Source: Shewanella sp. CG12_big_fil_rev_8_21_14_0_65_47_15 (GTDB lineage: Bacteria; Pseudomonadota; Gammaproteobacteria; Enterobacterales; Shewanellaceae). Taken from it: a stretch of DNA of 36,872 bases. Shown here in pieces: positions 29,894 to 36,872 of this stretch. The position numbers and the translations under genes were made by a program. The stretch lies in the NCBI RefSeq assembly GCF_002783505.1, contig NZ_PFGL01000015.1, positions 1-36,872 on the forward strand, read 5' to 3'. The notes under the pieces were generated by a model. The model had not been told where the DNA came from and made no database searches. It saw only the letters and a program-made list of their open reading frames with translations. Each line of letters opens with the position of its first letter. Position 1 is the first letter of the stretch.

Positions 29894-31770
29894 AGTTGAC
29901 GAAAACTGCCTCTCTGATAACGTCCCCAGCTTAATTGACGGTTGAGGACCCCATCGGGATTAACCGATAAGACACCGCTACGACCGTTAAACTGGAAGCC
30001 GGGGAATGAGCGCATTTGGGCGAGTTTGCTGATCAAGTCCATTGAATCATAACCCATGATAAACAAGCGCTTTTGACCGTTATTCCAGCCTGACCATAGG
30101 GTTTTGACCATCAGGTTTTCTTCGCCATTTTGCATTAACCAAGGGGCATCGCTCATGGTTAAGTTATTTAAATCCTGCGAAGTTTGGCTCGATTCGTTAT
30201 CGATACGGCTACGGCTAGAGGTGTACAAAGGCACTGGCTGAGTAAAGACGCTAAAGTTGACATCGATAAAGGCTTTTAGCAGGGTTAACTCCTGCGGCGT
30301 CGAGATCATATAAATAGCATCGATATCTTGGCGCGAGCGAAAATCGGCCTGTACTGAGTTGCCGAGTAGCTCCTTGATGCGCGCTATGCGAGCCTGACTG
30401 TCCCGTACCCCTAGGGCATCTTGTACCGTGGTTTTCATCTTATCGCCGCCATCGTAGTAATAGACTTCGATGGCGGTGTCACTCTTTTTCTTCCACGCCT
30501 GAATAAAACTCTCGGCCATACGTTTACCTATGGCATCGTTGCTGGCAAGCAGTAGCGGCATGGTTACGCCATCTTGGTACATGCGAGTGGCGGCATCGGC
30601 CGCTTCCTGTGCGGGGGAGAGTGCAAAGTAAAACTTATTGATATCAGGGACGAACTTGTCGGTCTGATTTAAAAATAGTTGCGGAATTGGCGCAGTCGGT
30701 GCGGTGTTTGCAGCCCCTGTCGCCGCTGTTGCCACGGTACTTGCCGTGGTGTTCAGTGCCAATAGCTGATCGATTTCATTCGCCAGCAAGGGACCGATGA
30801 TAAATTCCGCGCCCGCGGTGACCGCTTGCTGATAGGCTGCCGTGGCATCGTTGGCCGTGTCGTAAAAATTCACTGAAACTTGCTCATTAGGCTTCGCTAA
30901 GTAACTGGCCAAAATACCCTGGCGAATCGCATTGGCGGCGGTGGCTCTCGATCCAGTCAATGGCAAGAGCACTGCAATATTCTTGGGTGTAAATGGCTTA
31001 GCGTTTAACGCTCGATCTAAATCGGCGGGTAGTTTGGCTGCGGCAGGATGGTAAGGGTTTTGTTTCTGCCATTCGCCTAAGTAACGGACAAGCTGATTGG
31101 GATCCACCGCATAATGCTTCGCAATATAGGCAAGTTGTAACCAACCGGCAAAGATGGGGCTTTTAGCATCCTGAGTAAAAGTCTGCAGGGTTTGCTCATG
31201 CATAGGTTGTAATACTTGCCAAATTTGGTTGTTAACCTCATTGGCCTCGGCGGGGGGTAAATAGCTGGTCAATAAACTTAGCTCGCGTACTTGCTCAATC
31301 GGCTGTTTATTTAACTGATATAAATGGGCTTTAAATTGATGATAGGCGGCCATTTGCCAGCCGGGTAACACCCAAGAGCTTGGATAGTTAAGTGTATTAA
31401 GGGCATCGAGGTAAGTCGATGTGTGCTCCAGCCCCCGGGCCGTGAGGTATTTATGCTCGGCCAATAGGATTGGGCTCTGGGTTAAACTGGGCAATATCGA
31501 CTTAAGCAGCTTTTGCGCGGCGGCATAATCGTTGGCATTGATATAGGCATGCGCCGCCAACAGTAGGTTAGTATCGCGCTGCTGTGGATCTTTGCTGTTG
31601 CTTGCCTGTGCTAAATACACATTGGGCGCCAAAGGTGCAGAAGCTAACGAGGAGGCCGCTGTGGGGGCTGTACCCGTCGAGGTAGTGGGCGCTTGAGTGC
31701 CACAACCCGCCAAAACTGCCGATAAAATGGCCACGGAAATAAACTTAGTTGTATTCAGGCTTTTTAACAC
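29890..31770 (-). CDS. lpoA: PBP1A activator lipoprotein LpoA
   Basis: LpoA is an outer-membrane lipoprotein that reaches through the peptidoglycan to stimulate PBP1A transpeptidation. The protein has 626 residues (E. coli about 680). The lipobox LAGC puts the lipidated cysteine at about residue 23. An alanine- and threonine-rich linker leads to a TPR-like helical N-domain (about 50-255) and a periplasmic-binding-protein-fold C-domain (LppC, from [10 protein letters not shown] on). A low-complexity Ala/Thr insert around residues 345-365 is less usual. Its target mrcA is at 11337-13856. rsmI is divergent across 88 bp, as in E. coli. Confidence 0.94.
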   Translation of the reverse strand: MLKSLNTTKFISVAILSAVLAGCGTQAPTTSTGTAPTAASSLASAPLAPNVYLAQASNSKDPQQRDTNLLLAAHAYINANDYAAAQKLLKSILPSLTQSPILLAEHKYLTARGLEHTSTYLDALNTLNYPSSWVLPGWQMAAYHQFKAHLYQLNKQPIEQVRELSLLTSYLPPAEANEVNNQIWQVLQPMHEQTLQTFTQDAKSPIFAGWLQLAYIAKHYAVDPNQLVRYLGEWQKQNPYHPAAAKLPADLDRALNAKPFTPKNIAVLLPLTGSRATAANAIRQGILASYLAKPNEQVSVNFYDTANDATAAYQQAVTAGAEFIIGPLLANEIDQLLALNTTASTVATAATGAANTAPTAPIPQLFLNQTDKFVPDINKFYFALSPAQEAADAATRMYQDGVTMPLLLASNDAIGKRMAESFIQAWKKKSDTAIEVYYYDGGDKMKTTVQDALGVRDSQARIARIKELLGNSVQADFRSRQDIDAIYMISTPQELTLLKAFIDVNFSVFTQPVPLYTSSRSRIDNESSQTSQDLNNLTMSDAPWLMQNGEENLMVKTLWSGWNNGQKRLFIMGYDSMDLISKLAQMRSFPGFQFNGRSGVLSVNPDGVLNRQLSWGRYQRGSFRQL

Positions 31771-31858
31771 TGGGCTTCACTCTGGTAAGATGCTGCCTCT
31801 AGTTTAACCTTCTCTCGCGCTTGACGAAAGTCTTGGCACTGTCATTACAGAGGTATAT

Positions 31859-32701
31859 ATGGACCAAAGCGTCGCACTCTACATAGTTCCCACTCCCATA
31901 GGTAATTTGGGCGACATGAGTTCACGGGCCATAGAGGTGCTAAATCAGGTTTCGTTGATCGCCTGTGAAGACACGCGCCACAGCGGCAAGTTACTGAGCC
32001 ATTTTGGTATCACCACTAAAACTATTGCGCTTCACGACCATAACGAACGCGCTCGTGCCCAGTGGATTGTGGATCAGCTTGCGGCGGGACAATCGATTGC
32101 CCTGATTTCCGATGCGGGCACGCCGTTGATCTCCGACCCCGGTTATCATCTCGTGTCCCATGTACGTCAATCGGGTTTTAATGTGATTCCATTACCGGGT
32201 CCCTGCGCCGCGATTACGGCGTTGAGTGCCTCGGGTTTGCCGTCCGATCGTTTTTCCTTCGAAGGATTCTTACCCTCAAAGGAAAAAGCCCGCGCCGACA
32301 AGTTATTAGAACTAAAAGAAGATCCGCGCACGCTGATTTTTTATGAATCACCACACCGTATCGAGCACAGTCTAACGACTATGGTCGAGGTGCTCGGCGG
32401 CGATCGCCATGTGGTGATGGCGCGGGAAGTCACTAAAACCTTTGAAACTTTTCTATCGGGTCCCGTTTCAGAAGTGCTGGCCACCGTGAGTACCGATCCC
32501 AATCAGCAAAAGGGTGAAATAGTACTGATGGTGCACGGTTATCATCTCAATGATGATGAAGCCATTCCCACGGTTGCCATTAACACCCTAAAACTTCTTT
32601 GCGAAGAATTGCCCCTTAAAAAAGCCGCAGCCATTGCCGCGCAGATTCACGGTCTTAAAAAGAACGCCCTGTATAAATACGGTTTAGAGTCTGATTTATA
32701 A
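31859..32701 (+). CDS. rsmI: 16S rRNA 2'-O-ribose C1402 methyltransferase
   Basis: RsmI methylates C1402 of 16S rRNA with SAM and works with RsmH at the decoding centre. The protein has 280 residues of the tetrapyrrole-methylase fold. [19 protein letters not shown] is the N-terminal signature, and [21 protein letters not shown] and FYESPHRI are conserved. GAGG lies six bases before the ATG. The C-terminal helical part after about residue 235 matches the family. It is divergent from lpoA and just upstream of rnpB. Confidence 0.96.
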   Translation: MDQSVALYIVPTPIGNLGDMSSRAIEVLNQVSLIACEDTRHSGKLLSHFGITTKTIALHDHNERARAQWIVDQLAAGQSIALISDAGTPLISDPGYHLVSHVRQSGFNVIPLPGPCAAITALSASGLPSDRFSFEGFLPSKEKARADKLLELKEDPRTLIFYESPHRIEHSLTTMVEVLGGDRHVVMAREVTKTFETFLSGPVSEVLATVSTDPNQQKGEIVLMVHGYHLNDDEAIPTVAINTLKLLCEELPLKKAAAIAAQIHGLKKNALYKYGLESDL

Positions 32702-32764
32702 GCGGATCTTACAGATAGGCGCACACCGGCAGGATTAACAGTGGTGCGCGTAGAATGCTTAGGC

Positions 32765-32770
32765 TATAAT
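32765..32770 (+). promoter_or_regulatory. rnpB promoter -10 box
   Basis: A perfect TATAAT lies about 7 bases before the rnpB 5' end. No clear -35 hexamer is seen at the expected distance; GGTGCG sits there. The placement agrees with the mature RNA start. Confidence 0.6.
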
Positions 32771-32776
32771 CCGCGC

Positions 32777-33130
<354 letters not shown>

Positions 33131-33141
33131 TTTCGATATAG

Positions 33142-33167
33142 AAGGCCTCGCAGCGATGCGAGGCCTT
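33142..33167 (+). terminator. intrinsic terminator of rnpB
   Basis: A perfect 11-bp stem (AAGGCCTCGCA, TGCGAGGCCTT) around a GCGA tetraloop is followed by TTATTTTA. It lies 12 bases after the RNA. Confidence 0.92.
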
Positions 33168-33580
33168 TTATTTTACCGATGTACTACAAACTGAGCTACA
33201 AACACTTCCCTATACCTTTCAGCGGAATGGGATCTATTACTTGCGGTATCGCGTTCCAAAGCTTGTGTGAGAAGCAACAGGCCTTCAACCCATCATTCGA
33301 CAGAGCCTACCTAAAAAATCCCCAAGAAATGATAATAAACTCACTGTGATAACCTTTTGAACGTTCTATAAGATATTCAGTTTTATAGGAAATTAATTAG
33401 ACCATGCTTAATTTGTGAAACACAGCAAGGCAGTGGGTGATAAAAATTAGCAAATTGGAGGAATTGATTAAATTTTGTGATATCACCCCAGTAAAATGAC
33501 TGTAATCGGCAGTAAGATGCGCTCTACATTGGGTTAAAACTTGGTTAAATCCCGGTTAATATAGATGCAGGGTGAATAAG
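33168..33580. other. intergenic region rnpB to DUF4382 gene
   Basis: About 410 bp of AT-rich DNA without a convincing gene. A 56-codon frame (33179-33349, beginning MYYKLSYKHF) is open, but it lacks a ribosome site and I do not recognise it, so it may be chance or a gene remnant. The last 50 bp hold three GGTTAA repeats. Confidence 0.5.
33532..33559 (+). promoter_or_regulatory. three GGTTAA direct repeats, 11-bp phase
   Basis: GGTTAA occurs at 33532, 33543 and 33554, each exactly 11 bp from the last, so all three face the same side of the helix. Tandem half-sites with 11-bp spacing are typical of OmpR-family response regulators. The TTAA core agrees with ArcA sites (GTTAATTAAATGTTA type). 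The array ends 21 bases before the lipoprotein ATG, overlapping where the promoter or early leader must lie. That placement would suit repression. Confidence 0.5.
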
Positions 33581-34543
33581 ATGCGCCATATAAGTCTACT
33601 ACTAATACCCACAATACTCCTTAGCGCTTGTGGTGGCTCAGATAGTTCAAACGACCCCATCGCAGACGCTAAAGTCGGTACTGTTAATATTGCAATATCA
33701 GACTCTCCGATGAGCGAAGTCAGTAAGGTCGAGCTGGTACTCGACCAACTTGTCATGACCGATGAGCATAACCATGTTTACACCTATGATATGGGCCATC
33801 AGAGATTTAATCTGCTCGATTATCCGGGTATGGCAAGTCATAAGGTGATTAGCGATTTGCAGCTACCCGCAGGTCATTACCATAGTGTGCACTTTACGTT
33901 AGTCAATGGTGATGAGGCCGATGGTTGTGCGATTGAAAATGGCCATGGACGATTGCCATTAATGGTAGAAGATGGCCACCTTCCGCTACGTGATTTTGTG
34001 CTCAATGAGCACGATAATCTATCCTTTACAATGGAGATAGATCTTTATCGATCAATGCACTTTAGCGATCACCAATACCAGCTTAATCATAATGGGATCT
34101 ACTCGGTCGATGATCGATATATGGGTCACTTGAATGGCGAAATGGACCCACAATGGATCGCCGACTGCGAAATAGCTAATGCAGCTAAGGCTCCTTTTGG
34201 CGGTCAGTTTTATCATATGGCTTATCTTTACCAAGACAATGTCACCGGTATTGAGCAGATGGCAGATATCAGATCCGATAAAACCGATGGAAAATTTTCA
34301 CCGGTTGCCGTATCGCCGATCCACCAAGATAGGAATGGCGACTGGTCCTTTGCTATAGGGTATCTACCCGTGGGGAACTATCGTGTCGGTTATACCTGTC
34401 TAGGCCATTTGGATGATCCCGCTCAAGACGATATTCATCAGAGTCAATTTAGCCTATTTAAGGATGCAGGTTCAGTGGCCATAGCAGAAGGGGGGCAAGC
34501 AACGACCCATAGATGTGGTAATGGACATGGTGGTCGCGGTTAG
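33581..34543 (+). CDS. DUF4382 lipoprotein
   Basis: This secreted lipoprotein has 320 residues. MRHISLLLIPTILLSAC is a lipoprotein signal with lipobox LSAC, and the lipidated cysteine is followed by GGSDSSND, as is common in Shewanella lipoproteins. VGTVNIAISDSPMSEVSKVELVLDQL begins the DUF4382 domain, a beta-sandwich of unknown function. Histidines and acidic residues are frequent, and the C-terminus ends in a short Gly/His stretch (CGNGHGGRG). The ATG at 33581 has AGGGTG six bases upstream; the GTG at 33572 falls within that site and is rejected. It stands alone between rnpB and glnA. No partner gene hints at its role. Confidence 0.8.
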   Translation: MRHISLLLIPTILLSACGGSDSSNDPIADAKVGTVNIAISDSPMSEVSKVELVLDQLVMTDEHNHVYTYDMGHQRFNLLDYPGMASHKVISDLQLPAGHYHSVHFTLVNGDEADGCAIENGHGRLPLMVEDGHLPLRDFVLNEHDNLSFTMEIDLYRSMHFSDHQYQLNHNGIYSVDDRYMGHLNGEMDPQWIADCEIANAAKAPFGGQFYHMAYLYQDNVTGIEQMADIRSDKTDGKFSPVAVSPIHQDRNGDWSFAIGYLPVGNYRVGYTCLGHLDDPAQDDIHQSQFSLFKDAGSVAIAEGGQATTHRCGNGHGGRG

Positions 34544-34783
34544 CACTAAAAACCTATTTTAGATTCAGGACCGAGTTAAGTCGCCTTATTGGGATAGTAA
34601 ATTACTACATCTTGCGCTCTTGTTACTTAGGCTTTTTTGACTAACATAGCTGTTCATTCGTCTTCTTGTGAGTGCAGCATTGATAAAGTAGATGTCGTCG
34701 GTGCGTTTATAGTGGCACTGCAAATGAGGCTAAAATGCCGTGAGTCACTGGGAAAATAATGACAATCAATATGCGCAATGCAT

Positions 34784-34809
34784 AAAAAAGCCCCGATAAT
34801 TCGGGGCTT
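34784..34809 (-). terminator. intrinsic terminator of glnA
   Basis: On the minus strand the stem AAGCCCCGA/TCGGGGCTT with an ATTA loop is followed by six T. It lies about 20 bases after the glnA stop. No glnL or glnG follows, so glnA is monocistronic here. The 240 bp between here and the DUF4382 gene hold nothing I can name. Confidence 0.9.
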
Positions 34810-34828
34810 GATCATTTGCGAGTAAAGA

Positions 34829-36238
34829 TTACAGGCTGTAGTACATTTCAAACTCTAATGGATGAGTTGTACGTGCAACACGTTCAGCTTCAGCGGTTTT
34901 CAGTGCGATATAAGATTGGATGAAATCTTCACTGAACACGCCGCCTTTAGTCAGGAACTCATGGTCAGCTTGCAGGTTTTCAAGGGCGTTTTCTAATGAA
35001 GTGGCCACCTGTGGGATTTCAGCCGCTTCTTCCGCTGGCAGATCGTACAAGTCTTTGTCCATCGCTTCGCCTGGGTGGATCTTGTTTTGAATACCATCAA
35101 GACCAGCCATCAGCAACGCTGCGAAACCTAAATATGGGTTTGCATGTGGATCAGGGAAACGTGCTTCGATACGGCGGCCTTTAGGGCTTGGTACCACTGG
35201 AATACGGATTGATGCAGAGCGGTTACGGGCAGAGTAGGCCAACATAACGGGTGCTTCAAAATGTGGCACTAAACGCTTGTAAGAGTTAGTGCTTGGGTTA
35301 GTGAAAGCGTTCAGCGCGCGGGCGTGCTTGATGATACCACCTATGTAGTACAGAGCCGTTTCACTTAAACCCGCGTATTTGTCGCCAGCGAACAGGTTAA
35401 CACCGTCTTTGGCTAAAGATTGGTGCACGTGCATGCCGCTACCGTTGTCGCCAACGATGGGTTTAGGCATGAAAGTCGCTGTTTTGCCGTAGGCATGTGC
35501 CATGTTGTGCACTACATACTTCAGAATTTGGATTTCGTCCGCTTTCTTAGTCAGAGTATTGAAGCGAGTTGCAATTTCGTTTTGACCCGCAGTCGCCACT
35601 TCATGGTGATGCGCTTCAACCACTTGGCCCATGTCTTCGAGCACTAAACACATAGCGCTACGTAGGTCCTGTGATGAGTCAACTGGCGCAACGGGGAAGT
35701 AACCGCCTTTAACGAATGGACGGTGACCTGTGTTGCCGCCTTCGTAGCTAGTGGCAGAGTTCCAAGCCGCTTCTTTAGCGTCGATCTTAACGAAACAACC
35801 TGACATGTCAGTACCGAAACGGACATCGTCAAACAGGAAGAATTCGGGTTCTGGGCCAATCAATACTGTGTCAGCAATACCGGTAGAGCGTAGGTATTCT
35901 TCCGCTTTTTTAGCGATAGAACGTGGGTCACGGTCGTAACCCGTCATAGTGCCTGGCTCGAGAATGTCACAGCGGATCAGTGCAGTGGTTTCTTCGGTGA
36001 ATGGGTCTAATACAAAAGTGGTTGGATCTGGCATCAGCACCATGTCTGATTCGTTAATGCCTTTCCAGCCAGCGATTGAAGAGCCGTCAAACATTTTGCC
36101 GTCTTCGAAGAAATCAGCATCTACCTGATGAGCAGGAATAGATACGTGCTGCTCTTTACCTTTAGTGTCGGTAAAACGTAAATCAACAAACTTAACTTCT
36201 AATTCTTCAAGTTGCTTTAAAACTGATTCAACTGACAT
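34829..36238 (-). CDS. glnA: glutamine synthetase (type I)
   Basis: The enzyme makes glutamine from glutamate, ammonia and ATP in the cytoplasm. The protein has 469 residues, as in E. coli GlnA, and forms dodecamers. DGSSIAGW, the metal-binding [20 protein letters not shown], the [16 protein letters not shown] loop and the [19 protein letters not shown] segment ([14 protein letters not shown]) are intact. The adenylylation tyrosine is at about 398 in DKDLYDLP, so GlnE control is expected. The ATG has GGAG eight bases upstream; the in-frame TTG at 36244 is rejected. A sigma-54 promoter and an NtrC site lie upstream. Confidence 0.98.
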   Translation of the reverse strand: MSVESVLKQLEELEVKFVDLRFTDTKGKEQHVSIPAHQVDADFFEDGKMFDGSSIAGWKGINESDMVLMPDPTTFVLDPFTEETTALIRCDILEPGTMTGYDRDPRSIAKKAEEYLRSTGIADTVLIGPEPEFFLFDDVRFGTDMSGCFVKIDAKEAAWNSATSYEGGNTGHRPFVKGGYFPVAPVDSSQDLRSAMCLVLEDMGQVVEAHHHEVATAGQNEIATRFNTLTKKADEIQILKYVVHNMAHAYGKTATFMPKPIVGDNGSGMHVHQSLAKDGVNLFAGDKYAGLSETALYYIGGIIKHARALNAFTNPSTNSYKRLVPHFEAPVMLAYSARNRSASIRIPVVPSPKGRRIEARFPDPHANPYLGFAALLMAGLDGIQNKIHPGEAMDKDLYDLPAEEAAEIPQVATSLENALENLQADHEFLTKGGVFSEDFIQSYIALKTAEAERVARTTHPLEFEMYYSL

Positions 36239-36324
36239 TCTCAAGTCTCCGGTAGGGTAAAGGGATGCCCCTCTTATAATCTTTTAGCCCAAGTGTATTT
36301 TCCTGAGCCAAACTTACGAGCTAT

Positions 36325-36343
36325 AAAGCGATATTTATGCCAA
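36325..36343 (-). promoter_or_regulatory. sigma-54 promoter of glnA
   Basis: On the minus strand TTGGCATAAATATCGCTTT matches the sigma-54 promoter of E. coli glnAp2 (TTGGCACAGATTTCGCTTT) at 16 of 19 bases. It has GG and GC at the required spacing (TGGCA and CGCTT, the GC core replacing TTGC). It lies 87 bases upstream of the glnA ATG. Confidence 0.85.
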
Positions 36344-36404
36344 CAATTTAAGATGCTGATAATTAATGAATATAAACTTTAATGCACTAAACTGATGTTA
36401 TGCG

Positions 36405-36421
36405 TGCACCTATATGGTGCA
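36405..36421. promoter_or_regulatory. NtrC binding site
   Basis: TGCACCTATATGGTGCA is a perfect match to the NtrC consensus TGCACC-N5-GGTGCA. Its centre is about 95-100 bp upstream of the predicted sigma-54 transcription start, the usual enhancer distance for glnA. Confidence 0.88.
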
Positions 36422-36433
36422 TTTGTTTGTTAC

Positions 36434-36461
36434 ATTTTGGTGCAGCAATCCATTTTGGTGC
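36434..36461. promoter_or_regulatory. additional NtrC half-sites (direct repeat)
   Basis: ATTTTGGTGC occurs at 36434-36443 and at 36452-36461, an 18-bp repeat. Each contains the strong half GGTGC of the NtrC site with a degenerate partner. They may be weaker NtrC sites upstream of the perfect one, where E. coli glnA has two strong sites. Confidence 0.45.
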
Positions 36462-36767
36462 GCACTGCAACCTAGGGTAAAATCCTATAGGTGCCGATTT
36501 TTTATTGGGTAGCCCTGCTGTAACTGCGACCACCTGATATGGCATCAAATTGTACCCATTAGCGCCGCCAGCCTAGATAAAGCACAATGAATCTAGCATA
36601 TTATAAGGAATGCCCTTGAGTGGTTAATTTTTATCTTTTAGGAAAAAGTTTCTGGCGCTAATACTGTCATAAAACAGTGCGAATTTAAGGTGCTATGGTC
36701 ACGGATCCTGACGGCACAATCCTATCCCATTGTTGTTTTAGTTCGATAACTAAAATAGCCGGGGGGC
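36462..36767. other. intergenic DNA upstream of glnA
   Basis: No gene is supported in this stretch. It holds a small ACTGT-N6-ACAGT inverted repeat near 36660-36680. Whatever divergent gene lies to the right is outside the window, so this may include its promoter. Confidence 0.4.
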
Positions 36768-36872
36768 TTATACCAATCACATTAAATATCTAATCAGTTC
36801 AGAGCCTCACAGGCATCTTAATCCAAGGCGCATTGACGCAGAGATGGTCATTCCCTTTTAAGTCAATGCAAC
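36768..36872. repeat. possible dispersed Shewanella repeat (partial)
   Basis: The segment starts TTATACCAATCACATTAAAT and runs to the window edge. TTATACCAATCACATTAAA is a sequence I associate with short dispersed non-coding repeats in Shewanella and relatives. It has no ORF. No second copy is present in this window, so repetition is recalled, not shown. Confidence 0.35.

Noticed and set aside
36485..36510. Possible terminator near GATTTTTTATT upstream of glnA
   Set aside because: The arms AAAATC/GATTTT are AT-only with an 11-base loop. No transcript is known to end there.

Overview
The window is chromosomal DNA of a gammaproteobacterium, almost certainly Shewanella (Alteromonadales). This rests on protein sequences and gene order, such as ppc|argCBFGH, mrcA|pilMNOPQ-aroK-aroB-damX-dam and rpe-gph-trpS. 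I could run no database search, so the genus is a recognition call. The content is nearly all core housekeeping. I see no transposase, integrase, CRISPR array, toxin-antitoxin pair or tRNA.

Layout. Positions 1-320 hold the 3' end of an rRNA operon: the 5S tail, a terminator, an unusual hairpin-rich segment, a second 35-nt copy of the 5S tail and another terminator. Then come cinA (+), and a DUF1439 lipoprotein and ppc (both -). A long divergent control region (about 5130-5790) separates ppc from argCBFGH (+), which encodes five arginine-biosynthesis steps. An intrinsic terminator lies between argG and argH. The bifunctional penicillin-binding protein gene mrcA (-) is divergent from pilMNOPQ (+), the type IV pilus alignment and secretin operon. 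aroK-aroB (shikimate), damX and dam follow. A pair of small membrane-protein genes (-) separates dam from rpe-gph-trpS (+). A LysR regulator (-) is divergent from a DMT/EamA transporter (+). Next is the lpoA-yraN-diaA-dolP block (-), divergent from rsmI (+), then the RNase P RNA gene rnpB (+), a DUF4382 lipoprotein (+) and glnA (-). glnA has a recognisable sigma-54 promoter and an NtrC site.

How the genes work together. ppc supplies oxaloacetate for the aspartate family and sits beside the arginine operon, which consumes aspartate at argG. glnA supplies glutamine. mrcA and lpoA are enzyme and outer-membrane activator of the same peptidoglycan synthesis step. DamX, Dam and DiaA act in division, DNA methylation and replication initiation.

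The most interesting signals are regulatory. (1) A possible 21-codon leader ORF upstream of argC ends in two consecutive CGA arginine codons directly before its stop, in a leader that also carries ARG-box-like sequences. (2) The 5S rRNA tail is duplicated around a hairpin-rich insert of about 170 bp. (3) Three GGTTAA direct repeats, spaced exactly 11 bp, lie just before the DUF4382 lipoprotein start and resemble ArcA or OmpR-family operators. (4) argE is absent from its usual place between ppc and argC.
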